Notes: generated by a model not told the origin, from the letters alone. DNA of 64,000 bases from Pseudoips prasinana (GCA_951640165.1 OX621251.1:23026893-23090892), one strand, 5' to 3'. Shown: positions 19,256 to 31,189, counted from the first letter of the stretch. Translations and numbers: made by a program.

Positions 19256-21384
19256 TTACACATCCATGGACACCCCACCGGGGCCAGAGCCCGGATCGTT
19301 GGACCGCGACGATGTAGGAGCGGACGTGGCAGGACGTCCCGCTCCCTTTCTTTTGGGCGGCGTGCACCTACCGCTGCCCAGGCGATGGTTTGCCGGCCTG
19401 CCAAGGTCGGCACACACTACGCAGTGAGGGGCGCGCGCCGTGCATTCCTTCGCCTTGTGGCCCTGTTGGCCACAGACGAAGCACGACGCGCTCCGGTCGC
19501 ACCCTGTGCACCGAGCCCTGACGCGCCCCTTCTCCAGGCAGCGGTAGCACTGGAGAACTCTGGGTGGAAGCGCCACCACCCGGACCGACATCCAGCCCAC
19601 TAGCACCCGGCCGAGTGCCGCTAATTTGCGGGCGGCCACTAGTGGGCACCGAACCCACACCGAACCTAAGCCCGACGGGGAGAACCGAATTTCGCCGACC
19701 TTTAAGTCGGCGACGGCACATCCCCCCCCGCCTTGGCGAAAGTTTCAGCCACTTCGGTTGGGTCAGCGGAGTCGTCCAGGTCCATCACCCGGAGCTCTCC
19801 CATTGCCACTGGGTGCGCCACCACCGCACCCGTCTCGGCCAAGGCTTCTCTAAGCCGAGAGGTTAGGGCCTCCGCCTTTGCGGACCCCTCCGGACCAGGG
19901 ATCCTCAAAATGAGGCCCCCGGTCAATGCCCTCTTAGGGCGAAGGCCCGCCTCCAAGCCAAGGTCCTGCAATTGGACCTTGGTCCTTGCCATCTTCATGA
20001 CCTCGGCCATGGTAGTGGCCGAGGTCGACGGCAAGTTTATCGTCACTGCCGCGGACGGTGGAGGTCGCGGCAGCGCGATCGGCCTCTTTGGAGGCGGAGG
20101 CGGCGGTGGCCGATTTAGGCGGGCAGCCTTTGCCCTGGCCTTTCGGCCAACCACCTGGGCCCATGTGCCCTCGGCGGGTGGCGGTGGCGCAGTTGGCGCC
20201 GGCATGGCCGTAGCCCGAGGCGCAGCAGCTTCCGCAGCGGCAGCCCGTTGTTTCCGCCGGCCACCCCGCTTCGCGGTGGGTGGCACCTGGGGCGGCGCTG
20301 CGCTCCCAGCGAGCGGCGGGCGGATGGCCCTGCCCGGGAAGATCTCGGCCATGACCTCATGACGCATCTGGACCAGACGTTGGTCCCAGATGCGCCCCAT
20401 CTCGCGCATTTTGCGGTCTAATATGGCCGCAAACCTGTCTTCTGGCGAGACGTAATCTTCCCGGGCAGGGATAGAGGGAGGAGCTTCCAAATTGCTCCTC
20501 CGTGTCACTGGGGCCGGATGCGGCGACGCCGGAATACTAACGACCGGCATCCGTGGCGGCGACTGCCTCACCGTTTGAGGCGGCTGCGAAGGAGACGGCG
20601 ACGGCCTAGGTGGCGACGGCAAAGGCGGAAAGGTCACGACCTCACCCCGGCGAAGTTCCGCGAACTCTGTCGACATGGCGGCCACACGCGCCTCCAGGGA
20701 GGCCAGCTGGGAGCGCAACTGCTGGTTTTCTAGCTCCAGTAAGCTCCCGCCGGTCCTCCCGTGTAACTCGGCGGCGGCCGCCTGAGCTTTCCGTGCCGCA
20801 AGACGCAGGACACGGACGAGGTTTCCCTTTAGGTTGCGGGACGTGTCCGCTACCTTTTCCACCGCCGCCAGCGACTCCTGGATGACTGCACCCAGGTCGG
20901 CTGAGGGGTGCTGGCGTAGCTCCTCTACCAGGTCCTCGACCCGGGGCAGTCTATTCTTGTATTTGGTGTTCGCTGGGGCCTGCAATGGGTCCAGAATGAA
21001 CGCCAAGTCCGCCTCGTCGTCCGCGTCCTCATGCAATTTGGCGGCCTTGACCTGGCGCCCATCCTGCCCGGCGGGGTTTGGTCTTTTGGACCCCGGAGTC
21101 TCCGCACGGCAATCCAGCGACTCCATCGACACGGCGGACCTGACGGAGCTATCGCTCTCCGTGCCCGCTTGTCCCCGCGATGCTCCAGGAACCGGAGTGG
21201 CCGGGCGAGAAAAGGTCCCCCTGACCTTCTTGACGGCCTTCGTCTTTGATGCAGCCTTTGCTGCCATCTCATTTTCTGCTGCGGGGTGCACTACACCTGA
21301 CACACCCGCTAGCTCCTCAGGAGTTAAGGCGGTAACCTTAACTATAGGTTGGCCATTATTATCGTTTAGACGATCCATGAACAT
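19256..21384 (-). pseudogene. ORF1 (Gag-like) of element I, frameshifted once
   Basis: The frame from the ATG at 21382-21384 runs 560 codons to 19702, with FSRPATPVPG, VEKVADTSRNLKGNL, a coiled-coil-like LLELENQQLRSQLASLEARV and a Pro-rich middle. A frameshift lies at an 8-nt C run at 19722-19729. The alternate frame then supplies the C-terminus (to the stop at 19256) with three zinc knuckles: CYRCLEKGRVRARC, CFVCGQQGHKAKEC and a CVVC-initiated third. In the first knuckle the usual Gly-His is Gly-Arg, so its zinc-binding His is lost. Without the frameshift the protein would resemble ORF1 of element E. Confidence 0.87.
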
Positions 21385-21992
21385 TCTTAATTAGCGTTCA
21401 CCAACCCAATTCCCTACCCTCCACCGAGCCCTCAAAGGGGATGCTTTAAAAGCACCAGGGATATTGGGCGGTATAGCCATGGGATTATGCCAATCTGCGA
21501 GACCTCCAACGCGAACCGATACTGGACAGCCCAACGTCCAGCACGGCGCGCGCCTTCGTCTGCAGACCGGCACACGGCGCCAGCCCAGACGCCACGGACC
21601 GGACGTCGCAGCCGATTGATTGGGGCCCGGCTAGACCCCGACCGCCCGTGTAAGGGGAAATCCGGACCAAAGAGGCGTGTAGCGGGTGAGGGATAACTAC
21701 TGCCCGACCCCTCACCAACTCAACCTCCAGGACTCCTTCATCCCCCCGTACGGGTCCCCGCGCACGGCACAAACACGCGGGTGGTCGTCGCGGAATGCCA
21801 ACCATACATGGATGATGTATGGAAGGTCCGCCAAGATACCACCACAGGATCTTGGCAGATTCCCCCCCCCCCCTCCCCCCCCCCTGTGTCGGAATATTAG
21901 CCACAAGCAGTAACCCTTTCACGTGGGACTAATCCCATTCCGAGAAACGATTACTACCTGCGCCCGGCGTGCACCGTCCCATAAACTTCTGT

Positions 21993-22021
21993 TCCCACCG
22001 AATATGAATATTCGAATGGGA
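21993..22021 (-). other. Conserved hairpin in the 5' UTR of element I
   Basis: Same stem as at 10973-11001 (TCCCA/TGGGA around CGAATAT/ATATTCG) with one loop base changed, about 45 bp inside the 5' terminus in both copies. Confidence 0.6.
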
Positions 22022-22066
22022 CCAGTAGTCTTGGGCTCGCTAGGAGGTTTTCCGACCTAGCACGCC

Positions 22067-22090
22067 AACCTAACCTGACCTTACAACAAT
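22067..22090. repeat. Last remnant of the telomeric minisatellite
   Basis: AACCTAACCTGACC followed by a degenerate spacer, ACAACAATATTAAC. Beyond this the sequence is AT-rich and no CCTAA array recurs, so this marks the proximal edge of the subtelomeric array. Confidence 0.8.
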
Positions 22091-23178
22091 ATTAACAAAC
22101 CTGGTTTTAATTTAACCTAAAATCTACCTTATAAATAACACAGATATAAAATCGAATTAGATTTGTAACACGGTTTGTTAGCGGCATAATTTCTGCGACA
22201 AATGAGACATAAACATATTTAAGCGTACTATTTTTTTTATAATTGTTTTAGTATTTAGACTAAATATTCTGAATAATCTTTCACGTGCATACTAACCCTT
22301 TAACTCAAACATGACTAAATGTATTTTTGATGAAACAGACTTCCCTTAATTGAAATTCACTCAATTAAAAAAAAAATATATAACCATGTGACTATTATCA
22401 AATGTTAAAAAAATCTTATAGCAAAAAAGTTTTGTTATTAGTATTTTCCTTTAATTATTATTTATGTTTCTCACCGTTTAAACCTTGCCTGACCATTGAC
22501 AAATATTTCAAAACAAAATTAGCCAAATCGCTTTATCCGTTCTCGAGTTTTAGCAAGTCCCACGAACAGCAAATATTTTTTATTTGCCAGAAGAAGTAGA
22601 TAAGTAACTACTACAAAAACGAATCTTAGAAAAGCGGTCTGTTGTTGTTAAAGGGATAATAATTTTTATGATCAGTGACGTACCCAAAACACTTATTGTG
22701 TCGCCTGCTTTTTCCTAGGCGCACTTTGTGCTAGGTGGTCAGGTCAAAGTGATATGGTGAGCTTGAGCTTTTGTTACCCTTCCTTTGTTGATTTGTCGAG
22801 CCGACCCTTTATGATGTTATTGTTTGCTGTTATTTAGATAAGATCGTGTGAATTTGTTTTCTGTCCTTTCGTTTAGTTTTGATTTACTATTTATAGTGAT
22901 CAGACGTACCTACTCTCGTTGTGAACGTTTAACGCTCGCTTCTAGATTTTCTTGGTTTTCCTTTGTGACGACTGTGGGTTGTGTATCTGGACTTGGTGAT
23001 TTTGCTTCAGTGACTACCCCGGCTAGTATATTAGTAGTATTCTATCAACAACATATTAATAATATCATTATGTTATGCATGTCGCAAATGCTCATATTTC
23101 ATTCTACAATAATACCAAATCCACGAATCCAATTAAAACTACGAAAAGGTTTACAACACCTTATATAAATAAGTCACT
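22091..23178. other. AT-rich interval without a recognizable gene
   Basis: No ORF with a recognizable motif is present. Short ORFs here are AT-rich random frames. The interval joins the telomeric array to the pogo-like element and may itself hold old repeat fragments (22,690-23,000 is richer in GC), but nothing diagnostic is visible. Confidence 0.6.
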
Positions 23179-23191
23179 TAGGGTGACGGAT

Positions 23192-23778
23192 CCAATAATG
23201 GACGTTGAACCAGTTATGGACATCTTTTTCAATTAGCCAAAATATTAAGCAACTGTGATTAATTTTCTTAACGAGCAACACTGAATCATAATCTATAGAC
23301 CCTTGAGCTGTCATATTGACAACGTGGCATGAATTGGCCATTTTGTTTTAAAATAGTCGCTGAGTGAAAAGTTGCTGTCCGGTGTATTACTACAAAATCC
23401 GTTTTTATTGTGAGAATCGTTAAGGAGTTGAGTAGATATTTATGCATATTGTTTTCTTGGTATCGTGGTAAAATAAAACGTGTTGTTATTTTATGGAATG
23501 ACAATAGAATGAAAGGGAATCGGGCAAATTTTAATATGACAAAATTGAATCGTTTGCTTTTTTCGCAATTTGTTCATGACTGGTTTTAATATCTCATGAA
23601 ATCCTTTAATGGACATGTGTCGAAAGTTATCGTTTTTCATATTTTTTTATTTTATTTATTAAAAGTATTTCTGTTGAGGTTCTAAACAAATGTACTGTTA
23701 TGATTTTTCAATTGCTATTTATGTTCCAGTAATGGACAAGGTGTCCATTACTGGGTATTTGGAGGTGTCCATAACTGG
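23192..23778 (+). repeat. Left subterminal repeat cluster of the pogo-like element
   Basis: Copies of TGTCCATWACTGG in both orientations: 23210-23222 (reverse), 23726-23738 (reverse) facing 23742-23754 (forward), and 23766-23778 (forward). A related CCAATAATGGAC lies in the TIR. They are candidate transposase-binding sites and explain the repeated VSITG in the apparent N-terminus. Confidence 0.7.
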
Positions 23779-26446
23779 TATTCTTTATTTTGTCCTAGAT
23801 GGACCAAAGAAAAATTATACACCTGAACAAATGGGGAGAGCATTGGATGCAGTTCGAAGGGGGGAAAAAATTGCAGTAGCTGCGTTAAGACATGGTGTTC
23901 CCCGTATAACCCTTTACAACAAAGTTTCGGGAAAAAGTCCAGCTGTGTGTTCGATGGGACCCCAAACCATACTTACTAGTGATGAAGAGCAGATATTAGT
24001 AAAGTGGTTGCTGGGAATGAGCCGGAGGCATTTTCCAGTCAACAGAATACTTTTAACAGAGAGCGTACAAAAAATTATTACTGAACAAGGAAAGCAAAAT
24101 CCCTTCACTAATAACAAACCAGGAAAGAAATGGTTTTCATCTGTTTTAAAACGGCACCCTGACATTACTGAAAAAACAGCACAAAACCTTTCGAAATCGA
24201 GGGACGATGTAACAGAAGAAGACATCTGAAAATGGTTTACAGAAATAAGTACATATTTGCAAGAAAAAGGCCTGAGTGAAATTTTGAATGATCCGCATCG
24301 GATGTTTAACACTGATGAAAGTGCTTTTTTTTTGTCCCCAAAGGCTGGACGAGTACTTTGCAAACAGGGTGAGAAGCATCTCTATCAATTTTGTGGTGAC
24401 GAAAAGGAAAATCTCACAGTATTAATAACTGCTAATGCTGCTGGTCAATTGGCACCTCCAATGATCGTTTTTAAATATGAAAGAGTTCCAGCTCACATAT
24501 CTGCCACGGTCCCAGACCATTGGGGCATAGGAAAGTCCGAATCAGGGTGGATGTGTGGAAGCACATTTTACGAGTTCATAACAAATATATTCAATCCATG
24601 GCTAGAGCAACAAAATATTCCAAAACCTATTCTGATTTTTTTGGATGGCCATAAGTCCCATTTAACCTTGCATCTGTCAAAATTTTGCTCCGCTAATGGA
24701 ATAGAGCTCATTGCTCTATACCCCAACTCAACCCATATCCTGCAGCCTATGGATTTAGCAGTGTTTCGTCCTTTGAAAGTGGCTTGGAAAAAGAAGTTAA
24801 TAAATGGCAACTCGACCATCTTGGTCAAGTTTTAAAAAAAGAACATTTCGCTCCATTTCTTAAAAATGCAATTTGCTCAATATCTGAAGAATGCGTTCGG
24901 AATGGGTTCAGAGGTCTGCATCCTTTTGGACCGGACTACATTGATGTGACCAAAATAAAAAAAAGGCCAAAATGCCGAAGCAGTAGACCCAAAGCAAATC
25001 GAATTCGTTAAATATTTGGAAGACGAAATAGTCAAAGTTTATTCTAAACGAAAACTAGAAATGTTTAACTCTCTTTATCTTAAAGATAGAATCACTGTCG
25101 AGCAGACGATACCAAGTGAAGATGAATCATTGTTTGTAATTTGGGCAAAAAATAAACAAGAATCATTTGGGTCTGAAATTCAGCCCTCAACTTCTGGGAT
25201 TACAAATAGTGAGGCATCCGATACACAAGTTCAAGAAACCGAAAATTTTAATGAAAACGTTGGTTTTCAATCAGAGGAACACACTGCCACTCCAAATCAG
25301 TCAGACGGTGAAATGCAACGAGATGAAAATTCAATTAATATTTCTACGATGGAAAATTTTCAAATTCAACAAAAAACTTGTTTAACTGCATCAGAGGAAG
25401 GCGGCCCAGAGACAATCAATCAACTTACTCCACCTAAGTTGCTTAATTATAATATAAGTCAAGTCATCTCTGACTCTTTAGAAAAATCTACAAATGACTA
25501 CGCAAACGATATAGTTGCTGAAAATATTCCATCTGAAAATAATAGGATAGATATATTTAACCCAACACCATCAACCTCCAAACAGATGCCAGATCCTAGT
25601 ACTAAAAATAACGATTCTAGTTCTACACTTCAAAAAGAAACTCCTCAAAAACATCCCTTAGAAACTGCATTAGGTGTAGTGGTCCCATCGCCCTTTAAAA
25701 AGAGTCTGTTCTGGCCTGAAGAAACGCAGGAAAAGAAACGAAAGAAGAAAGAAAAGATCCCTTTTGCAATCACGAGTAAGGCTTGGCAGGAGTACCATAA
25801 AAAGAAGGACATAGAGAAACAAAAACTACAAGAAGAAAAGGAAAAAAGAGCAAAAGAGAGGCTGGAAAAAAAAATAATAAAGGAGAAAAACATGGAAAAG
25901 AAGAAACTAAATTCGAAATCCAAAATTGAAACTAATCATGACGACACGACTTCTGAAGATACGGATATAGATTTAATAGGCACCGAAAGTGATGATAGTA
26001 TAAAAAATTTAGATCAAAATGAGAGTTCTGTGAAAAGCAAAGAGAATCAAAATGTTAAGCATGGAGTTCGTTCTGGTTCAAAGAGACTTTACAAAAACCA
26101 GAAAATCGACAAAAACTGTTCAGATTCTGATGACGAACCTTTATGTAAGATGAGAGTTTCTTTAAAAACTACTCCACTGGTCACGAAAGGACAATTTTTT
26201 ATCGTCAAATATGAAGGAGAATACTTTCCTGGGAAAACGGAAGATGTAGATGCCAATCAGTATGAAGTAAGCACTATGATTTTGTCGACTGGGAACTCAT
26301 TTAGATGGCCTGAAAAACCGGACTAAATTTGGTATAAAGCTGAAGATGTGATACAAGTAATCAACCCACCATTGCCTCTAAACAATCGGGGATTTTTCAA
26401 AGTTAAAGAAATGGATAAATTTTTACTTAACATATACGACATCTAA
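23690..26446 (+). pseudogene. Pogo/Jerky-like DDE transposase, broken
   Basis: The N-terminal block has a Psq-type helix-turn-helix (NYTPEQMGRALDAVRRGEK ... AALRHGVPRITLYNKV) and a second DNA-binding domain (CENP-B-like, PGKKWFSSVLKRHPDI). An in-frame TGA follows at 24227-24229. The catalytic domain has the first Asp in MFNTDESAFFL, the second in FLDGHKSH and the third in LQPMDLAVF about 35 residues later. Frameshifts lie near 24,790 and at an A8 run near 24,960. A Lys/Glu-rich extension follows, ending in FFIVKYEGEYFPGKT, with a stop at 26324-26326; the frame continues to a final TAA at 26444-26446. The real start is unsure, because the first 45 codons are translated subterminal repeats. Three or more lesions make it inactive. 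Confidence 0.85.
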
Positions 26447-27016
26447 TAAGATTGGTTAAATAATTCTCCAACATATATACCTACCTACGTCTTATGATGT
26501 CAGTAATGTAAAATCGTTGATTAATTTTAGATAATTTTAAACGTAATATTAAGAAATAATAGTGAAAAGTCGTATGAAAATATGTAAACACAAAAGTTCA
26601 AGTTGTAGATATACACGAATGAATAGATATATCTTGATAGATCTCAGTAAAGTAAATTAGCACATTATTCTTATAAAGGTGATGATTAAGGACTAAACGT
26701 GATATTAAGAAATTATTAAAAGTCTGAATTTTTAAGTTTTAGCTTTCATTTACATAACGGTTCGCTTACATAAGCGGTTTTTTTATTTGATTTATTATTT
26801 GATTCATTTTTGTTATATTATTTTTATTTACTTTAGGTACTACTCACCAAATGTTCGGTTAAGTCTGATGATGACAATAAAGACTGATTACGTATGTTTA
26901 GATAATAACACGTTAAAAAAAATATGGAGAACAATAATTATATGAATAAAAGCTGATTTGTGATATTATTTGTTTATATTTGTTTACCTGTGACAATTCA
27001 CACTGTCCAACAATGG

Positions 27017-27145
27017 TTGTCCATCAATGGTGAGAACATGTCTATGAATACCCATTCATAGACATGTTCTCACCATTGATCCATAATAGGTAATGTCCAT
27101 AGTTGGTGGTCCATTACTACATTTTTGTTGTACATTACTGGTGTT
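27017..27145 (+). repeat. Right subterminal repeat cluster of the pogo-like element
   Basis: Variants of the same motif: TTGTCCATCAATGG near 27017-27030, TGTCCATAGTTGG near 27094, GGTCCATTACTAC near 27106 and GTACATTACTGG near 27131, mirroring the left cluster. Confidence 0.65.
27023..27080. repeat. Perfect 27-bp hairpin with a 4-nt loop
   Basis: The left arm 27023-27049 and right arm 27054-27080 are exact reverse complements, with ACCC between. The arm begins ATCAATGGTGAGAACATG. It lies among the right subterminal repeats. The absence of mismatches, while the transposase is decayed, suggests a recent local inverted duplication or gene conversion. Confidence 0.9.
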
Positions 27146-27342
27146 TTTGATAGTCTGGATTTTTTTATTTATTATCCAAAGTACATAGAATTTTTAGATG
27201 TTTTAGTTATATCTTACTGTTACTTATATATTTCACTGTCGGAACAGAAAACATTGTTTATATAAGTCAAAAAAGTTTCCGGTTATAAAAAAAATACCAG
27301 ATGAGCTTCGTTAAAATGTCCGTAATTGGTGCCATCACCCTA

Positions 27343-27604
27343 CCTTCCATTTCCGTAAATACACGTAGATAATCACTTTTATTAACACAAAACGAACAGT
27401 TAAACCGCTTGCGTTCGGTTTTGGGTGGCGACTAAACTCGCAGCGATTGAAAACAACAAAAAACACGATAGGTTACATTACATGGCGGAAGACTCCTTAG
27501 AGGAGCCATCAAACTCCCTGGCGTTAGGCGCCCCAGAGGAGCCACGAAACATTTGTTCTCCGCCAGGCGCAAAAGTTTGTTAAATAGTCCACTGCATTGA
27601 ATCG
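27343..27604. other. Spacer without a recognizable feature
   Basis: GC-richer than its surroundings (27,480-27,570 has GGCGCCCCAGAGGAGCC) but with no ORF or repeat match I can name. Confidence 0.5.
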
Positions 27605-29462
27605 GTTAACTTCATCAGATTGAAACATCGTTTTACCGTCAGAACAGTTGTCTACTCTTGTTATTTCTTCCAATGTTCTAGTAGAGTGACCATAATTTCG
27701 GTTTAATATGGGAATAACTTTTGCTCTACTAGGCTAAAATGTCCCTGTTAGGAATAATTGTTGTAAGAATTGACTTATATAAAACAGTTCAATACACTAC
27801 TCTTTTCTTCTATACACATTTTCAAATCATGCCATACAAAACAAGGCCAAAAAATGGAACTTAGTTCTGTTTTCATCACATGACGCGACATTGCAATAAA
27901 TAAATTGAAGTTGAAATTGCTCCTTGTACTCCGGAAATGAAAAATGTTCTCAGTTAATAGAAAGAAAGAAAGAAATAATTTTATTTTCATTACATTCGGA
28001 AACTACATTCAATTTTTAAAATAAATATTCAATTTTAAACATTAGGTATTAATTTTATCCGTACTGGTATGAAAAATAGGCAGTAATGTTACAATTATGA
28101 ACTCAAAGCTACATGTGATGGTTTTAGAACTGACTCGAACGGAGGGACTCTACCTGCGGAATAGCATTTCTATGTATTTATTTTCATTTTGAGAGAAAAT
28201 TTTAAATTTCGAAAATGCCTTATAATTCTGGCATTTGTAACCGACAAAAATTTTGCTCCTAATTTGAAATACATACTAAATTAGGAACTAAATGTGGCAC
28301 GTTAAATTGTTCCAATCGCGTTATATTTTCGCATAATTTGTGACCATAAAAACACTACACTTCACCATGTCAGATAAATTACGTCCACTACTGGACAAAA
28401 TACTCCTCCACATACTCCCCAGTTCACAGAAAAACGTTTCTGCTGCCCGTTCTCTAATAGTTTAGTTGGTAGTTCCCTTGGGACGATTTCTACGGGATAT
28501 GATGGGGTGATGATATTCTACGCCGTTACCACACAGTGAATTCGTAATTATGCTTATCTTATTGATTTTACGTAAATGGACGAATTCGAGCCCAAGAAAT
28601 ACTTTTGCCATTACCATTACTGTTCCATTGATAAAATTATAACACGTCAATACATAAAAAAATATAAAAGTCGTTTGACAAACGGAAAACGGAAAGTGCA
28701 TTGAACTGTTTTATTTTAGCCAATTCTACAACAGTTATTCGTAATAGGTACATTTTCGTCTAGTAAACCGAAATCATGGTCACTCTGCTCGAACATTGTA
28801 AAAGATAACATTATTTTTGAGATTACACGCGTAGAAAACTGTTCTGGGGGTAAAACGATATGTCAATCTGAAGGGGTTAATATTACGAATAAATGGATGT
28901 TCATGTCGAAATCTTAACAATTATAGATATGAGATATCAGCATTCACAGTAACGTTACGACTGCGCGGCCACGTAAGTTTTGTTTTGGCTTGATTTCGTC
29001 TGTTTAAACAAACTTTGGTGGAATTAAATCCTTTCAGTGCTTTGGACAAATTAAGACCTTTCTTCTAGCAACAGTTTTACTGCATGTAATCATAAATTTT
29101 TAAGAAATAATCGAGATTAAAGAAACACCAAGTTCACGATTGCGCGGCCATAACTTCCAGCGTGAATATTTCGTAAAATATTGATCTTAGTCTTATAATT
29201 CTTTTTTCGATAATTGTTGACAAATGAAATGTTCAATTAACAAAAAGAATTAGATCCCTATCCCAAATAGTTGCTGAGATCTCCATGGCCGCGCAATCCT
29301 CCACGTTACGTTCGCGCGGCCAACTTAAAGCCCCTATAACTTCTTTATTTCCGCTTTGACAATTGTTTAGTTTGTTCCCTTCGATTTTGACTAATTTCGA
29401 CAGAAATTTGAGCGATTTTTTTTTCTGTTCGGATAACGTGGCGGAGCAATCGTGACACACAC
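27605..29462 (-). mobile_element. Partial foldback element related to 41435-43074
   Basis: The end at 29,430-29,462 (GTGGCGGAGCAATCGTGACAC) and the GGCCGCGC-containing arm (29,220-29,460) match the arms of the foldback at 41435-43074. 27,605-27,760 matches that element's loop (42,030-42,240). A degenerate SINE-like segment lies at about 28,375-28,545. The second arm is missing, so this is half of a foldback. No coding sequence. Confidence 0.7.
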
Positions 29463-29916
29463 CCGATGGGGTGGTCTAAAATAGCTGAGTAGTTGAGGAA
29501 AACAAAGATATTATAATATAATATATATAAATATAAAAGATGTTAGGTATATTATTAATATCTTTGGAGGAAAATTAATAGGGAGTGCTTCCAACTTTAC
29601 TATTTAAAAATAGGAATACTTTTGCTAATTTATGTATAATGGTGTTGGCAATTATAACATTTTGTAGTTTTAGGCCTTGCCGTCACTCAATTTTAAACTG
29701 CTGGCTGAAACCTTAAATTGCTCCAATTATGCTTTAAAATATGGCATACTTAGAATTTTGATTATATCAATGAGGAAGCTGGGGACACACACATGTCACT
29801 GTCATGTATTATATACATTCAGGCGAGTAACGATGGATTATTTTGGATGTAATATGTATTCATACCATATAGAGACTGGATTAAACTTAACCATGTTACA
29901 TTTGATCATCCGCGTG
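29463..29916. other. AT-rich spacer
   Basis: Holds a short AATATAAT/ATATTATT run near 29,510-29,560 and no supported gene. Confidence 0.5.
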
Positions 29917-31189
29917 GTGTGCATTTCGATCGCACGGCCATGGCAAAATTAGGAAAAGAATGAAATATAGTATTTCCAAAAGTTGACTCTCAAAACCATA
30001 AATAAAAAGTTACAAGGGTTTGAACGTGGCCATGGAGATAACTAAGCGTTGCAGAGACCTGAAATTTAGCTAAATAACGTATAAAAATTGTAAAAATATA
30101 GAAAAAAAATCCCAGATTAATATTTTAGGCGCTGTAAGACTAAAATCCCATACGCCATTGAAACGGTGATAAACACGTTATCGCCGATATCTTTCTGATA
30201 GAGGAACCGAGATGACTGAAGATTTTATAAAACCCAGGATTGATATGTCGAAATATGGAAAATTCAACAAAAAATCCTAAGTTTATATTTCAGGAGCTGT
30301 AAGACAATAACCCCATGGCCGCGCCATTAAAACTTTATTGCGGATATCTTTCTGAAAAAGAATCGCAGTGGTCTGTAAAACGTACCTAGTAGGTATTCAA
30401 TTTGTCAAACTTTGTGAAAATGCACAAATAATCTAGATTTACATTCGGAAAATTTAAATTCGACTAGGCGTGATTGTCGCTGGTTGCAAGGGGTGATTAT
30501 ACCTATTAATATGGAGAACTACCGATAAAAGAAGAAAAAATATTATTTTTCTCATTATGTGAACAGACAGTGAAGACACTGTTTCAATGGCGCGGCCATG
30601 GGGTTATTGTCTTACAGCTCCTGAAATATAATCCTAGTATTTTGTATTTTTACAATATTAAATCTTGGTTAACAAAAAACTTTAGACGTCGGGTTTCGTC
30701 TACCAGAAAGATCTATATCAGCGATAACGTGTTTCAATGGCGCGGCCAAGGGGTTATTGTCTTACAGCTCCTAAAATAAACTTAGGATTTATTTTGTATT
30801 TTCCAAATTTCGACAAATTCAAACTTGGGCTTTATAACAATCTTCAGACATCTCGGTTCCTCTATCAGAAAGATATCGGCGATAACGTGTTTATCACCGT
30901 TTCAATGGCGCGGCCATGGGATTTTAGTCTTACAACGCCTAAAATATGAATCTGGGATTTTTTGGGACAAATTTTGTTCAAAAAAAGGTCTCTGCAACGC
31001 TTAGTTGTAAAGATCTCCATAACCGCGTGGTCCTCCGCCTTTCAATGGCGCGGCTACGTTCAGACCCTTATAAATTTTTATCCATAACTTTTACAAATTT
31101 ATGGTTTTGGGAGTCAACTTTTACAAATTATTACAAAATCTTGGCATAGTTTCTTAATTTTGTCGTGGCCGTGCGGTCGAAACGCACAC
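29917..31189. mobile_element. Foldback element with internal GGCCGCGC-type repeats
   Basis: Ends are inverted repeats: GTGTGCATTTCGATCGCACG at the left and its near complement at the right (31,150-31,189). The arms continue inward for several hundred bases. A block centred on CAATGGCGCGGCCA followed by GTCTTACAGCTCCT recurs three times in the right half (30,583, 30,726, 30,896) and inverted in the left half (near 30,130 and 30,290). No ORF resembles a transposase; a non-autonomous foldback element. Confidence 0.75.

Larger units (their letters stand above)
15836..22066 (-). mobile_element. Element I: near full-length R1-clade retrotransposon, decayed
   Basis: Poly(T) 15836-15844, 3' UTR to 16152, ORF2 16153-19237, ORF1 19256-21384 and 5' UTR 21385-22066, all on the minus strand. 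It is about 6.2 kb, the most complete copy here, with a 14-bp TSD differing at one position. Its 5' end keeps the AGGAGGTTTTCCGACC block of elements A and E. Inactivation is by two frameshifts at 8-nt C runs, an in-frame stop and a short out-of-frame stretch. Confidence 0.9.
23181..27340 (+). mobile_element. Pogo/Tigger-like DNA transposon, complete with TIRs and TA duplication
   Basis: The element starts GGGTGACGGATCCAATAATG and ends with the inverted counterpart CATTACGGACATTTT...: reading the right end in reverse complement gives GGGTGATGGCACCAATTACG, matching 16 of 20. It is flanked by TA on both sides (23179-23180 and 27341-27342), the hallmark target duplication of the Tc1/mariner-pogo superfamily. 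It is about 4.16 kb and holds one broken transposase gene, subterminal repeats near both ends and a large perfect hairpin near the right end. Confidence 0.88.

Noticed and set aside
25645..25923. A Phe/Ser-rich minus-strand ORF
   Set aside because: It is antisense to the Lys/Glu-rich extension of the pogo-like transposase.
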